64,000 bases of DNA from Bacteroidota bacterium (GTDB taxonomy: Bacteria > Bacteroidota > Ignavibacteria > Ignavibacteriales > Melioribacteraceae): the NCBI GenBank assembly GCA_021820065.1, contig JAKAEE010000005.1, positions 1 to 64,000 on the forward strand. Direction: 5' to 3'. The position numbers and the translations under genes were made by a program. The notes under the pieces are model-generated. The model saw only the letters and a list, made by a program, of their open reading frames with translations, made no database searches and was not told the origin of the DNA. Of the stretch, positions 32,128-41,071 are shown piece after piece (within the stretch, counting starts at the first letter, position 1; the number at the start of each line of letters is the position of its first letter).

Positions 32128-35100
32128 ATGAAAAGTGATCCGCTAAAATATTTTAGACTCAATCCTATAAAAGCTGCGCGTGTTTCCGAAGTAAGCGAAG
32201 CAACGGCTTCTTCGGATATTCCTTCCGAGGAACGAGTTAACTTTCATATCGGTAATCCGGTACAGGATAAAGAACTGTTCTCGGCTTATCTTCGCATTGC
32301 TCTCGGTATCGATATAAGAAAAGAAAATCTAACCGAAGATAATCTTAACGATTTCGTTGAAGAACTTGGCTGGTCGAACGAAGACAAAAAGAAAATTGAA
32401 CTGATTCTTTCGCTGATAAAAAAGAGCGCGCCTTACATGCCGCGCGGCGGATTCAACAAAAAAGATCCGAACTATCTCGCAAAATATTTCAGTGAATGGC
32501 TCACAAAGCAGCAGCAGGAACCGTTGTCGTATGATCTTGGTAATGTTACCGGAAATCGCGAAGTAATACTTGCTTCCGGAGGAGTAATTGAAGCGCTTCG
32601 GATTTTATTTCATGCGCTATCAAGTTTCTTAACTTACCGTCCAGCTACTATTTTCTTGTATGATTTTTCTTTGCCGGAACATCTTCAAGCTTTTGAATCG
32701 CTGGAATTTAAAACTCTTCCTTCCGAAGAGAAAAGTTTTCTTCATGAACTGGAATATGGATTAAAACAAAGTCCATCTTTGCCAACGTTTTTAGTCCTAG
32801 GAGGAGTTACCAAAGAGGAGACGAGAAGAAATCTTCGGCAGTTGAGTTTGGAATATCCTCTTTTTTTTATTGAAGTGAACGACGCGCCGAATCATCTTTC
32901 TCTTGCGCGCGAAGCAAAAATGATGAATCGTGTGTTGAGAATTCTAACACCTGGAATATTTTCACCGGAGCTGAAAAATCTTTCGACGGTTTTTGTTGCA
33001 GGCAGTTCCGATATGCTGAAAGTCGTTGAGACAATTCAATTTCAGTTGAAAGGAACTCCGTCTGCATCCGAAGTTGAATTGCTTTCTTTTCTTTTGAAGG
33101 AAAATGTTTTTGGAAAAGAAAGCAGAGAACCGGAAAATGAAATAGTTGTTGAACCGGCGTATGAGCATTTCCAGCTTCCTATACTCGACGACAATCCGCT
33201 CAAGATTTATGCGAAGCAGTTTGAAGATAAGCTCAGTTCAATCATCGAACAAAAATCAAAAGCCGTTGAAGATATAATTACCAATCTGACTCCCGGCGAA
33301 AACTATTTTTCGTTCAAGACCGAACAGTTGTCTGCGTACTTTCCAAATGACAAATTTTCCGGCAAGGATACGAGAGAATGTTTCGATGAATTTGTCGGAA
33401 ATATTCACTCGGACACTTCAAATTCTGAGGTTGTCAAAAGTTTTCTTTCGGCTTTCCTTGGTCATCATCCCGAATACGATGCCAAGAATGCACTTGTTGT
33501 AAGCGGTTCTTCTCGTACTGCGCTGGGACTGCTCGGATTTCATTGCGGAATAAGAGAAGTAGTCATTCCGGATTTAAGCTGGACGTACGAACATTGTTTC
33601 CCGTCGGTTTCTGTGATTCCGTTAACGGATGATTACGAACTCGATGTTGACGGGATTATTCGCGAAGTCAAAAATAAATTAGCGATCGATCCGAACTGGA
33701 AAAGTTATGGCGCTGTTGCGCTGAATAATCCTCACAATGCAACCGGGCAGGAATTCAATTCCGATGATGTGAAACGTTTGGTTAAGTGGCTGCTCGAAAG
33801 AAATATTTTTGTGATCGATGACCTCTCATATCAAAACGTTGCACCTATTGACGGACTGAAGGAAATCAAGACGATCCGGCAGTTAACCGATGAACTTCAT
33901 GGCAACGGTTACATTAGCGATGACCACGCCAAACATTTGGTTACGGTTCACTCGCTTTCCAAAACGGATTCATTTGCGGGCGCACGATTGTCTGTTATCG
34001 AAATTCGCCACGATGAACTTTACCAAAGATTCAAAAAAATCAACGACACAATAAAACCAAACATTGCGGCAATCTTTACTGCGTATCTTTTCTACCGCAG
34101 CAAAACAGAAACTGCGAATGCATATTGGCGGCTGAGGAACAAAATTTTTAAAGAGCGGATGGATTCGCTCGAACAAGCCGTTGATATTCTTCCGAAGGTT
34201 AGAAACAGATTCGATATAAAAATCAAAGCGCCGAAAGGCAGTATGTACCCGCAGATGATAATCGATAAACTTCCATCCGGGTTGTCGCTCGATTGGCTTT
34301 CGTCGGGATTGGCGCGGCAGGGAATCGGACTCGTTCCGCTTTCCACATTCGCGCGCACGGAAAAAGGTTTTGAGATCGGCCGCAAAACTTTTCGATTAAC
34401 TTTGGGCGGAACAGACAACGCTGAAACTCTTCTCAAGAAAACCAGAAGAGTATTGATTGATCTGAATCGAATGATTGCGGAAGAAGCGGCGCATTACAAC
34501 CGTAAAAAATTTGAAGAGAAATCGCTTTCGATAAAGAAATCATCTCCACCGAAAGATTACGTTTCTGTTTGGGCATCCATCGAAAAACAAATTCTTGACG
34601 AGTGCCGTAATGTTTCTTTGAATCAATTGATCCTCAATAACGAAGAATGGCGGGATAAAGAATATCGAAAAAGATTTTCGGAAGAATTTTTGCCGGAAAG
34701 ACTTTCTCTGTTTAGACAGAGATTCAATGATCGGGTGATGATTGCTAATGAACTGATTGAAACTGTCCGCGCAGACAAAGGGAAATCTTTCATTGCAAGA
34801 CTTGAGGAAGAATTCTACAAAGATAATCTTGAACGACGTGAAAAAGTTTTTCGCGAAAGATTGTACGACCGCACTGTTCACCCAACACAAATGTACTCGC
34901 TGAGATCGGAATTAAATTTTGAAGAGCTGATCGAACGTGTAGTTAAGGACAAAAATATTCCTGCTACGCTGGTTCAAAAGACTGCGCAGGAATTAATAAG
35001 AGAATACTTCGGATTGAACGTTGCAATTTCTTCCAGCGAGGAACCATCTGAACTAATTCTCGATCTCAAATCAATGATCACGGCGGAAAACTACTTGCAG

Positions 35101-37740
35101 CTTTATTCCGATGTACCACATCAAACATTTTTATCTTTCTGGGGCGATTGGGACGGCAGCAACAGACCATCGGGACAAGGACACAGTTTAGTTGCGGCGG
35201 TTCTAATTCGAAACGTTGCGCAACAATCAAGACTACTGCAAGCACTTTTGAGAGCGGATAAAACCGTTAAGATCGAAACAAGTCTTCTGAATGAAATAGA
35301 AAAATTGCCCGAGACGAATAAACGTTTTTCAAAATTGCTGAATGAAATCACTCAGCTCACTCACCAGCTTGAGAAAAGATACCGAGGCGTTCTTCCTTTT
35401 AATCTAAAGCCGGGCAAGATCAGACAGCTTGGAATGAAGATGCGCATCGCTCAAGATCCGTTGACTTCACTGTGGCATCACAACGATAGACTTGAAAGAA
35501 AAATGCTTGAACTCAGAACGCAGAGAAGAAATGCGCTCGAATATTATTTCTCGCTCAACAAGCAAATCAGAAAGACTTTACACGCATTGATAAACTTTAT
35601 TCCCAAGAATCTTGACAATGCGGAATTGCTGCGCGAGGCTTCGTCATATAAAGATTTGTTGAAACGTTTTGTTATCACGCCGCGCATCCATCAGAAAATG
35701 ATTACCGCGCAAGATCAGTTTGCAATCGATACGACGGTTCACAACATAAACGAGATAAATGAAATTGCAGCCAAGTACGGAAATCCGGGAATGGTTTTGG
35801 CTCTGCAGGTTAGTATGTCAACTACACCGGAGGCGCTGATATCGCTGGATAGAAAAATGCGCGCGCGCCGCGAGCAATCGTTGCGCGACAATCACAATCT
35901 CGAAATTCCGTCGGTCCGGCTCGTTCCGCTGTTTGAAGACATTGATGCATCTAAGAATTTGAAAAACTATTTGAATAAAATTTGGGAATACTCACTTCAA
36001 AGCAGAAGACTGAATCAAACTACCGGTGAAAGATTTAACGAAATAATCAGCGAAGTATTTATCGCCGGTTCTGATTTGAGTCAGCAAGTCGGACAAGCCG
36101 CCGGCATGAATTTGTTCAAAGAAGCGAAGTATGAATTGATTTCTTGGCTTTCGGAAAAAGAATTGGTTGGCAAAGTAAGAATGAAAATGGGAAGCGGAGA
36201 ACCGATGCAGCGGCAAGGCGGCTATTACGAACCGAATTCAGGTCGATCCGCATTCTTAAAATCCAACGACAATGGAAAAAGATTTTCGGAACACCTCAGC
36301 AAATCGACAAAGCAAAGCACTGTGTATGCCCGGACTCCGCTGCTCGGAGTTTTTTCTGAAGGTGATTTGCGAACATTTCAGAGCAACATTTCGGAAAAGT
36401 TGAGATACCTTCCCGTTAGTGAACTTTCACAATTGCTCTTTCACGTGAAGGAATCGCAGAAGTTTTATGAAACCGAAATTGTCCGCGCGGGCGAACCGTT
36501 GGTAGAAACGCGTCTGCAATTCAAAACACGCGGACTGAAAGAATTGGAACGTCTCACAATCGGTTTCAAAGATAAAATGTTCGATGAATTTCTGAATCAC
36601 TTCACCGAAAACTTTAGACAAATTCTTTACGGAAGGGAAGAAGACGTTGTCGGCATTCATATCATTTCATATTTCATTGCAAGAACAACGCCGTCGTTAA
36701 GAGATAGACCTACCGTGCGACCCGGAAAAGGTGATTCCGGAAACGACAGTCAGAAAATCCTCAGAAAAATTTCCGAGATGATTCCGTTTTCCCGTTACGG
36801 AAGTTTGCTTCGAGCTATCGCGCATAATCAATCGCAAACCGCTGTACTGGGAATAAATCAACTAACCACTGGGCTTTTCCGCGCACTGGATAGTTTTGCT
36901 CAAAAGGAGTTTACGCACGGCGAAGCATCGGCATTCATCGAAGATAGAATTCTTCCGCACCTACCGGTCTATGAAATTTTGCACACGCTAAGAATTTATC
37001 AAGACGAGAAGTTGCAGTACCTTGGCAAATTGGAAAATGCCTTCCCGGCAGGCAACTCGGCATTCTTAGCTTTGCGGGAAGATATGGACTCGCTAAACAA
37101 ATATTTAATTTTATTTCAGCGCGAGTTGCTGCGGCGACATGGATTGAATGTTAATGATTTCTTCGAAGCCGATAAATTTATTCCCGATCTTCTGCCGACG
37201 TTGCGACCTGACATAGCAGTTTTGCTTCAGCAAAATTTATTCAACACCGAACCGGAAATATTTTTATCGGACATTCACGGAAATGTTGATCCGAACTGGG
37301 TTGAATCGGTAAGAAAATTGCTCAGAGTTCCGGAAGAAGTAAAACTATGGCGGAAGAAAATTTGGGATCTTCTTGAACAGCCGGTATTCCAGCGCGTTGC
37401 AAGTTTTGTCGAGCTTGCGATCGCACTGCATTCATTGGCATCGAAAAACGGCTCGGCGGAACTTTCACTCGGTTCAAGAAAAATAAAACTGCCGACGAAT
37501 CTTTCGCACGTTATCAAAGCGTCTAACGATGATAACATGCATCAGTTTCTCGCCGCAGCATTCGAATATTTGTCAATCGTTTCCGAAGGAATGGTTGAGG
37601 TGCCTATCAATATTATTCGTGCAGTGAAGGAAGTTGAGCGGATTATAAAAATTGAAGAGCAGGCGCTCTCGCCGAAACAGCAGGACCTTTTGAGATTTTA
37701 TCTGCTTCAGATTGCGCGTCTTACTGGAGAAAATGGATAA
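32128..37740 (+). CDS. Giant fusion: degenerate aminotransferase - aminotransferase - PEP carboxylase-like domain
   Basis: 1870 residues in one uninterrupted frame. Residues about 30-390 resemble a fold-type-I aminotransferase (VNFHIGNPVQD, ILASGGVIEALRIL) but lack a PLP lysine. Residues about 395-800 are a complete copy: VSGSSRTALGLLG, LNNPHNATGQ, D565/Y568 in VIDDLSYQN, PLP Lys612 in HSLSKTDSFAGARLS, and substrate Arg756 in TFRLTLGG. Residues about 815-1870 carry phosphoenolpyruvate carboxylase motifs in order: RTVHPTQ (His918), FWGDWDGS (1004-1011), QVSMSTTPEA, VPLFEDID (Glu1270), AGSDLSQQVG (Asp1316), MGSGEPMQRQGG (Arg1362) and SRYGSLLRAI (Arg1562). The 1270-1362 stretch best resembles the archaeal-type enzyme. 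Inference: PEP plus bicarbonate to oxaloacetate, then transamination to aspartate, on one chain. Activity is unproven. Confidence 0.75.
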   Translation: MKSDPLKYFRLNPIKAARVSEVSEATASSDIPSEERVNFHIGNPVQDKELFSAYLRIALGIDIRKENLTEDNLNDFVEELGWSNEDKKKIELILSLIKKSAPYMPRGGFNKKDPNYLAKYFSEWLTKQQQEPLSYDLGNVTGNREVILASGGVIEALRILFHALSSFLTYRPATIFLYDFSLPEHLQAFESLEFKTLPSEEKSFLHELEYGLKQSPSLPTFLVLGGVTKEETRRNLRQLSLEYPLFFIEVNDAPNHLSLAREAKMMNRVLRILTPGIFSPELKNLSTVFVAGSSDMLKVVETIQFQLKGTPSASEVELLSFLLKENVFGKESREPENEIVVEPAYEHFQLPILDDNPLKIYAKQFEDKLSSIIEQKSKAVEDIITNLTPGENYFSFKTEQLSAYFPNDKFSGKDTRECFDEFVGNIHSDTSNSEVVKSFLSAFLGHHPEYDAKNALVVSGSSRTALGLLGFHCGIREVVIPDLSWTYEHCFPSVSVIPLTDDYELDVDGIIREVKNKLAIDPNWKSYGAVALNNPHNATGQEFNSDDVKRLVKWLLERNIFVIDDLSYQNVAPIDGLKEIKTIRQLTDELHGNGYISDDHAKHLVTVHSLSKTDSFAGARLSVIEIRHDELYQRFKKINDTIKPNIAAIFTAYLFYRSKTETANAYWRLRNKIFKERMDSLEQAVDILPKVRNRFDIKIKAPKGSMYPQMIIDKLPSGLSLDWLSSGLARQGIGLVPLSTFARTEKGFEIGRKTFRLTLGGTDNAETLLKKTRRVLIDLNRMIAEEAAHYNRKKFEEKSLSIKKSSPPKDYVSVWASIEKQILDECRNVSLNQLILNNEEWRDKEYRKRFSEEFLPERLSLFRQRFNDRVMIANELIETVRADKGKSFIARLEEEFYKDNLERREKVFRERLYDRTVHPTQMYSLRSELNFEELIERVVKDKNIPATLVQKTAQELIREYFGLNVAISSSEEPSELILDLKSMITAENYLQLYSDVPHQTFLSFWGDWDGSNRPSGQGHSLVAAVLIRNVAQQSRLLQALLRADKTVKIETSLLNEIEKLPETNKRFSKLLNEITQLTHQLEKRYRGVLPFNLKPGKIRQLGMKMRIAQDPLTSLWHHNDRLERKMLELRTQRRNALEYYFSLNKQIRKTLHALINFIPKNLDNAELLREASSYKDLLKRFVITPRIHQKMITAQDQFAIDTTVHNINEINEIAAKYGNPGMVLALQVSMSTTPEALISLDRKMRARREQSLRDNHNLEIPSVRLVPLFEDIDASKNLKNYLNKIWEYSLQSRRLNQTTGERFNEIISEVFIAGSDLSQQVGQAAGMNLFKEAKYELISWLSEKELVGKVRMKMGSGEPMQRQGGYYEPNSGRSAFLKSNDNGKRFSEHLSKSTKQSTVYARTPLLGVFSEGDLRTFQSNISEKLRYLPVSELSQLLFHVKESQKFYETEIVRAGEPLVETRLQFKTRGLKELERLTIGFKDKMFDEFLNHFTENFRQILYGREEDVVGIHIISYFIARTTPSLRDRPTVRPGKGDSGNDSQKILRKISEMIPFSRYGSLLRAIAHNQSQTAVLGINQLTTGLFRALDSFAQKEFTHGEASAFIEDRILPHLPVYEILHTLRIYQDEKLQYLGKLENAFPAGNSAFLALREDMDSLNKYLILFQRELLRRHGLNVNDFFEADKFIPDLLPTLRPDIAVLLQQNLFNTEPEIFLSDIHGNVDPNWVESVRKLLRVPEEVKLWRKKIWDLLEQPVFQRVASFVELAIALHSLASKNGSAELSLGSRKIKLPTNLSHVIKASNDDNMHQFLAAAFEYLSIVSEGMVEVPINIIRAVKEVERIIKIEEQALSPKQQDLLRFYLLQIARLTGENG

Positions 37741-37786
37741 GCCCGTTCCGTTATTGAAAAAAATTTTCACCTGATCAATATTCCTA

Positions 37787-37817
37787 TTGACATCGCACGT
37801 TTCGAAACATATCTTTG
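37787..37817 (+). promoter_or_regulatory. trp operon promoter (TTGACA / TATCTTTG)
   Basis: TTGACA (37787-37792) is followed 17 bases later by TATCTTTG (37810-37817), which serves either as a sigma70 -10 (TATCTT) or as a Bacteroidota -7 box (TAnnTTTG, with ATTG about 20 bases upstream). The predicted transcript start, around 37822, is almost at the leader-peptide ATG, implying a leaderless or near-leaderless leader transcript. Confidence 0.6.
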
Positions 37818-37823
37818 CATCCA

Positions 37824-37919
37824 ATGAAAATGAACGTCGAAACATATTACAACAATTCAAACGCAAGCCGGATGCTTTGGTGGTGGCGAATGGATAAATA
37901 CGAGGTTCCGGTGAATTAG
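37824..37919 (+). CDS. trpL: trp leader peptide with three consecutive Trp codons
   Basis: A 31-residue open frame starting at ATG 37824 (an in-frame ATG at 37830 is an alternative), beginning MKMNVETYYNNSN, then ASRMLWWWRMDKYEVPVN and TAG. Trp codons are at 37878-37886. No other Trp-rich short frame exists nearby. The three tandem Trp codons directly before the trp operon are the signature of ribosome-mediated attenuation: stalling on charged-tRNA shortage exposes the antiterminator strand. No ribosome site is visible, consistent with a leaderless start. Confidence 0.88.
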   Translation: MKMNVETYYNNSNASRMLWWWRMDKYEVPVN

Positions 37920-37979
37920 AGTAATATGTTATTATATAAATTAACAAACCCTTCTTGGATTCACCGGGAAGGGTTTTTT
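37868..37979 (+). promoter_or_regulatory. trp attenuator: 1:2, 2:3 (antiterminator) and 3:4 (terminator) pairings
   Basis: Strand 1 (CCGGA, 37868-37872) can pair with strand 2 (TCCGG, 37907-37911). Strand 2 (CCGGTGAAT, 37908-37916) is an exact complement of ATTCACCGG (37959-37967), forming the antiterminator. The terminator stem is AAACCCTTC (37946-37954) with GAAGGGTTT (37968-37976), followed by a T-run to 37979. The antiterminator shares the terminator loop and can extend by G-U and A-U pairs into its right arm (37968-37969). The leader stop codon (37917) abuts strand 2, so a ribosome finishing the peptide blocks it. This is the classical arrangement for trp attenuation. Confidence 0.85.
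37946..37979 (+). terminator. Intrinsic terminator of the trp leader (attenuator stem 3:4)
   Basis: 9-base perfect stem with a 13-base loop followed by six T, 51 bases before the trpE start. Position and U-tract make it the leader terminator rather than an end of an upstream gene. Confidence 0.85.
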
Positions 37980-38029
37980 GTTTTTAAATAACCGAATGCA
38001 ACTAAATGTGAAGATGAACGAGAGATGAA

Positions 38030-39508
38030 ATGAATTTCCAAACATTTTTAGAATTGTCGAAGACATACAACAAAATTCCGGTTTATGAAAAGATAACCGC
38101 GGATTTGTTAACGCCGGTTTTGGCTTACCTTAAAATTCGGGAAGCCGGTTCAAACAGTTTTCTTCTGGAATCTATCGAGGGAATCGGAAGACTCGCGCGC
38201 TACTCGTTCATCAGCAAGAATCCTTCAAGAGTTTTTATGAATGAAGGGGAACGGCTCACCATCGTCGAATCGAACAAAAGCACAACAATCACAAAAAATA
38301 TTTTTGATTATCTCTCCGAAGAAATTTCAAAATCCAAAGATCCTAAGATTGAAGAACTACCCGATTTCACCGGCGGAATTGTCGGTTACCTCGGTTATGA
38401 AAACGTTGCGTTGATCGAGGATGTGATTAAATTCAGCGGTGAAAAACAAATCGACATTCCCGATTCCATGTTCGGCGTTTACGATACATTGATTGCGTTC
38501 GATCACTATAAGCATCAAATAATTTTAATTAGGAATGTGAGTATTGATTCGGACACGAATCCAGAAACAGCTTATGCCGATGCGAAAGAAAAACTTCGAG
38601 AACTTCGTGCACAGCTGAACGCGCCGTTTAATTCAGATCTGAAATTTTCAGCTTCTCAGGATTACAATAACGGTTTAGATAACCAAACGTATTTTAATTT
38701 CGTTGAAAAATGTAAAGACAATATTATTGAGGGGGACGTTTTCCAGATCGTTTTTTCAAAAAGATTCTCCACAAAGTTTGAAGGTGATCTTCTAAATGTT
38801 TACCGCGCGCTTAGAATAATCAACCCATCACCTTACATGTATTTTATGGAATATGAAAATGATCTTACGGTGATCGGCACCTCACCTGAGGATTTGTTAA
38901 AAGTAAAAAACAAACGCGCAACAATTTTGCCGATTGCCGGAACTCGAAGAAGAGGAAAAAACCAAGAGGAAGATTTACGAATCGAGAAAGAACTCTATGC
39001 CGATCCGAAAGAAATAGCTGAACACACAATGCTCGTTGATCTCGCGCGCAATGACTTGGGACGCGTTTGCAAGTACGGGAGTGTGGAAGTAACCGAAAGC
39101 ATGAACATACACCGCTTCTCTCACGTGATGCATATCGTTTCAAAGGTTGAAGGAAATCTGGATGATGATAAGAATTGTATCGACGCATTGAAAGCAAGTT
39201 TCCCCGCGGGAACGGTTTCCGGCGCGCCGAAGATAAGAGCGATTCAAATTCTGAATGATTACGAAAATTTACGCCGCGGAATTTATGCGGGTGCTGTCGG
39301 ATACATTGACTTCAAAGGAAATCTTGATATGTGTATTGCTATCAGAACATTGTTCGCAAATGGTGAAAACATTTACTGGCAAGCCGGCGGAGGATTAGTT
39401 GCCGATAGTAAACCGGAATTGGAATTGAAAGAGGTAACCAACAAATCGGCGGTTTTGGTTAACGCGTTAAAATATGCAGAGGTGATTGATGAAAGTCCTG
39501 GTAATTGA
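38030..39508 (+). CDS. trpE: Anthranilate synthase component I
   Basis: 492 residues. N-terminal feedback region with the tryptophan-binding motif SNSFLLESIEG; the chorismate-binding domain includes GDVFQIVFSKRF, PSPYMYFMEYE, GTSPEDLLKVK, PIAGTRRRGK, DLARNDLGRVCKYG, FPAGTVSGAPKIRA and AGGGLVADSKPELELKEV. It makes anthranilate from chorismate with ammonia from TrpG. The LLES motif implies Trp feedback inhibition as well as attenuation. It overlaps trpG by 20 bases. Confidence 0.97.
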   Translation: MNFQTFLELSKTYNKIPVYEKITADLLTPVLAYLKIREAGSNSFLLESIEGIGRLARYSFISKNPSRVFMNEGERLTIVESNKSTTITKNIFDYLSEEISKSKDPKIEELPDFTGGIVGYLGYENVALIEDVIKFSGEKQIDIPDSMFGVYDTLIAFDHYKHQIILIRNVSIDSDTNPETAYADAKEKLRELRAQLNAPFNSDLKFSASQDYNNGLDNQTYFNFVEKCKDNIIEGDVFQIVFSKRFSTKFEGDLLNVYRALRIINPSPYMYFMEYENDLTVIGTSPEDLLKVKNKRATILPIAGTRRRGKNQEEDLRIEKELYADPKEIAEHTMLVDLARNDLGRVCKYGSVEVTESMNIHRFSHVMHIVSKVEGNLDDDKNCIDALKASFPAGTVSGAPKIRAIQILNDYENLRRGIYAGAVGYIDFKGNLDMCIAIRTLFANGENIYWQAGGGLVADSKPELELKEVTNKSAVLVNALKYAEVIDESPGN

Positions 39509-40055
39509 TAATTACGATTCGTTCACGTTTAATCTTGTACAGCTCATCGGCAAGTTAACCGGAAACGTGATTGTTCGACGAAACGATAGAACGTCTCTCG
39601 ACGAAATAAATCAATTGAAGCCGGATAAGATTGTTGTGTCTCCAGGTCCCGGAAGACCGGAGGATTCAAAGGTTTCTCTCGATGCAATCAAAGAGTGCGG
39701 AAAAACCGTTGATGTACTTGGCGTTTGCCTTGGTCATCAGGGAATCGGAATCTCATTTGGCAGTAAAGTTGTGAAAGCGCCTCAGCTTATGCATGGTAAA
39801 TCATCACAAATAATTCACGATGGGAAAAATATTTACAAAGATGTTTCGCAAAAGTTTAATGCCGGAAGATACCACTCGCTTGTGATAGACCGCGACTCAT
39901 TGAGCAGCGAATTGGAAATCACTTCCGAGACTGAAGACGGAATAATCATGGGAGTCCGGCACAAAAAATATCGCATCGAAGGAATTCAATTCCACCCGGA
40001 ATCGGTATTAACTCCGGAAGGAGAAAAAATAATTAAAAACTGGTTGGCGCTATGA
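39489..40055 (+). CDS. trpG: Anthranilate synthase component II (glutamine amidotransferase)
   Basis: Start at ATG 39489, with GAGGTG 5 bases upstream inside trpE. 188 residues. Class I amidotransferase: VLVIDNYDSFTFNLV at the N-terminus, nucleophile Cys in VLGVCLGHQGIG, and the His-x-Glu in GIQFHPESVLTPEG. It supplies ammonia to TrpE. It overlaps trpD by 4 bases (ATGA). Confidence 0.96.
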   Translation: MKVLVIDNYDSFTFNLVQLIGKLTGNVIVRRNDRTSLDEINQLKPDKIVVSPGPGRPEDSKVSLDAIKECGKTVDVLGVCLGHQGIGISFGSKVVKAPQLMHGKSSQIIHDGKNIYKDVSQKFNAGRYHSLVIDRDSLSSELEITSETEDGIIMGVRHKKYRIEGIQFHPESVLTPEGEKIIKNWLAL

Positions 40056-41071
40056 AAGGATATTTGGAAAAAATAATTGATGGGAATCACCTGTCGTTCG
40101 ATGAAGCGTACAAAGTGATGTATGCGGTGATGAGCGGCGAGGTGAACAATTCGAGAATCGCTTCGCTTCTCACTGCTTTGAGAATGAAAAAAGAAACTCC
40201 TGAAGAAGTTGCCGGATTTGTAAAAGCGATGCGTGAGAAAGTAATCAAAATAAAATGCGACGACGAAAACGTGATCGACGTTTGCGGAACCGGAGGAGAC
40301 GGATCTGGATCATTCAACATTTCAACCGCAGTTGCATTTGTGGTTGCCGGCGCCGGAGTGAAAGTTGCAAAACATGGCAACCGTTCGATCTCAAGTAAAA
40401 GCGGAAGCTCCGATGTTCTTCACGAACTCGGTGTTGATGTTCAGCTCTCACCGGAACTTTCAGAGAAAGCCTTGAATGAAATCGGAATAGCATTTCTTTT
40501 CGCGCCAATGTATCACCCGGCAATGAAACACGTTGCGCCGATTCGAAAGGAACTTGAGTTCAGATCGATCTTCAACATTCTGGGACCGTTGACTAATCCA
40601 GCCGGAACAAAAAGACAATTAATCGGAACGTTCAATGATGCGACCGCAAAACTGATGTCGGAAGCGGTAAAATTTCTTGAGATGAAAAAAGTCTGCTTCC
40701 TCTGCACCAATAATTCATTTGATGAAGTCAGCTTAACTCATCCGACGAATGTGATTGAAGCGGCCGGAAATAATTCGTTCCATATTTACGAATTGACGCA
40801 TGAATCGTTCGGTTTTCCAAAACTGGAATTGAGCGACATACAAGGCGGAACGGCAAAAGAGAATGCAGAGATAATTCACAAAATATTTTCCGGCAAGGAA
40901 AAGTCGCCAGGTTATTTTGTTGTGGCGGCGAATGCTGCGTTGGCGCTCAAAGTTGCCGGTGTCTCGGACGACTTGAAAGAGTGTATCGCGATTGCCGAAG
41001 AGTCCATTCAATCCGGGAAAACACTAAAAAAACTTTTGGAGTTGAAAGAGTTCGGAGAGAAGAACAAATGA
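40052..41071 (+). CDS. trpD: Anthranilate phosphoribosyltransferase
   Basis: 339 residues. PRPP-binding glycine loop VCGTGGDGSGSFNISTAVA, KHGNRSISSKSGSSDVLHELGV, FLFAPMYHPAMKHVAPIRKE, and FNILGPLTNPAG. It joins anthranilate to PRPP. It overlaps trpG and trpC by 4 bases each, indicating translational coupling. Confidence 0.97.
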   Translation: MKGYLEKIIDGNHLSFDEAYKVMYAVMSGEVNNSRIASLLTALRMKKETPEEVAGFVKAMREKVIKIKCDDENVIDVCGTGGDGSGSFNISTAVAFVVAGAGVKVAKHGNRSISSKSGSSDVLHELGVDVQLSPELSEKALNEIGIAFLFAPMYHPAMKHVAPIRKELEFRSIFNILGPLTNPAGTKRQLIGTFNDATAKLMSEAVKFLEMKKVCFLCTNNSFDEVSLTHPTNVIEAAGNNSFHIYELTHESFGFPKLELSDIQGGTAKENAEIIHKIFSGKEKSPGYFVVAANAALALKVAGVSDDLKECIAIAEESIQSGKTLKKLLELKEFGEKNK

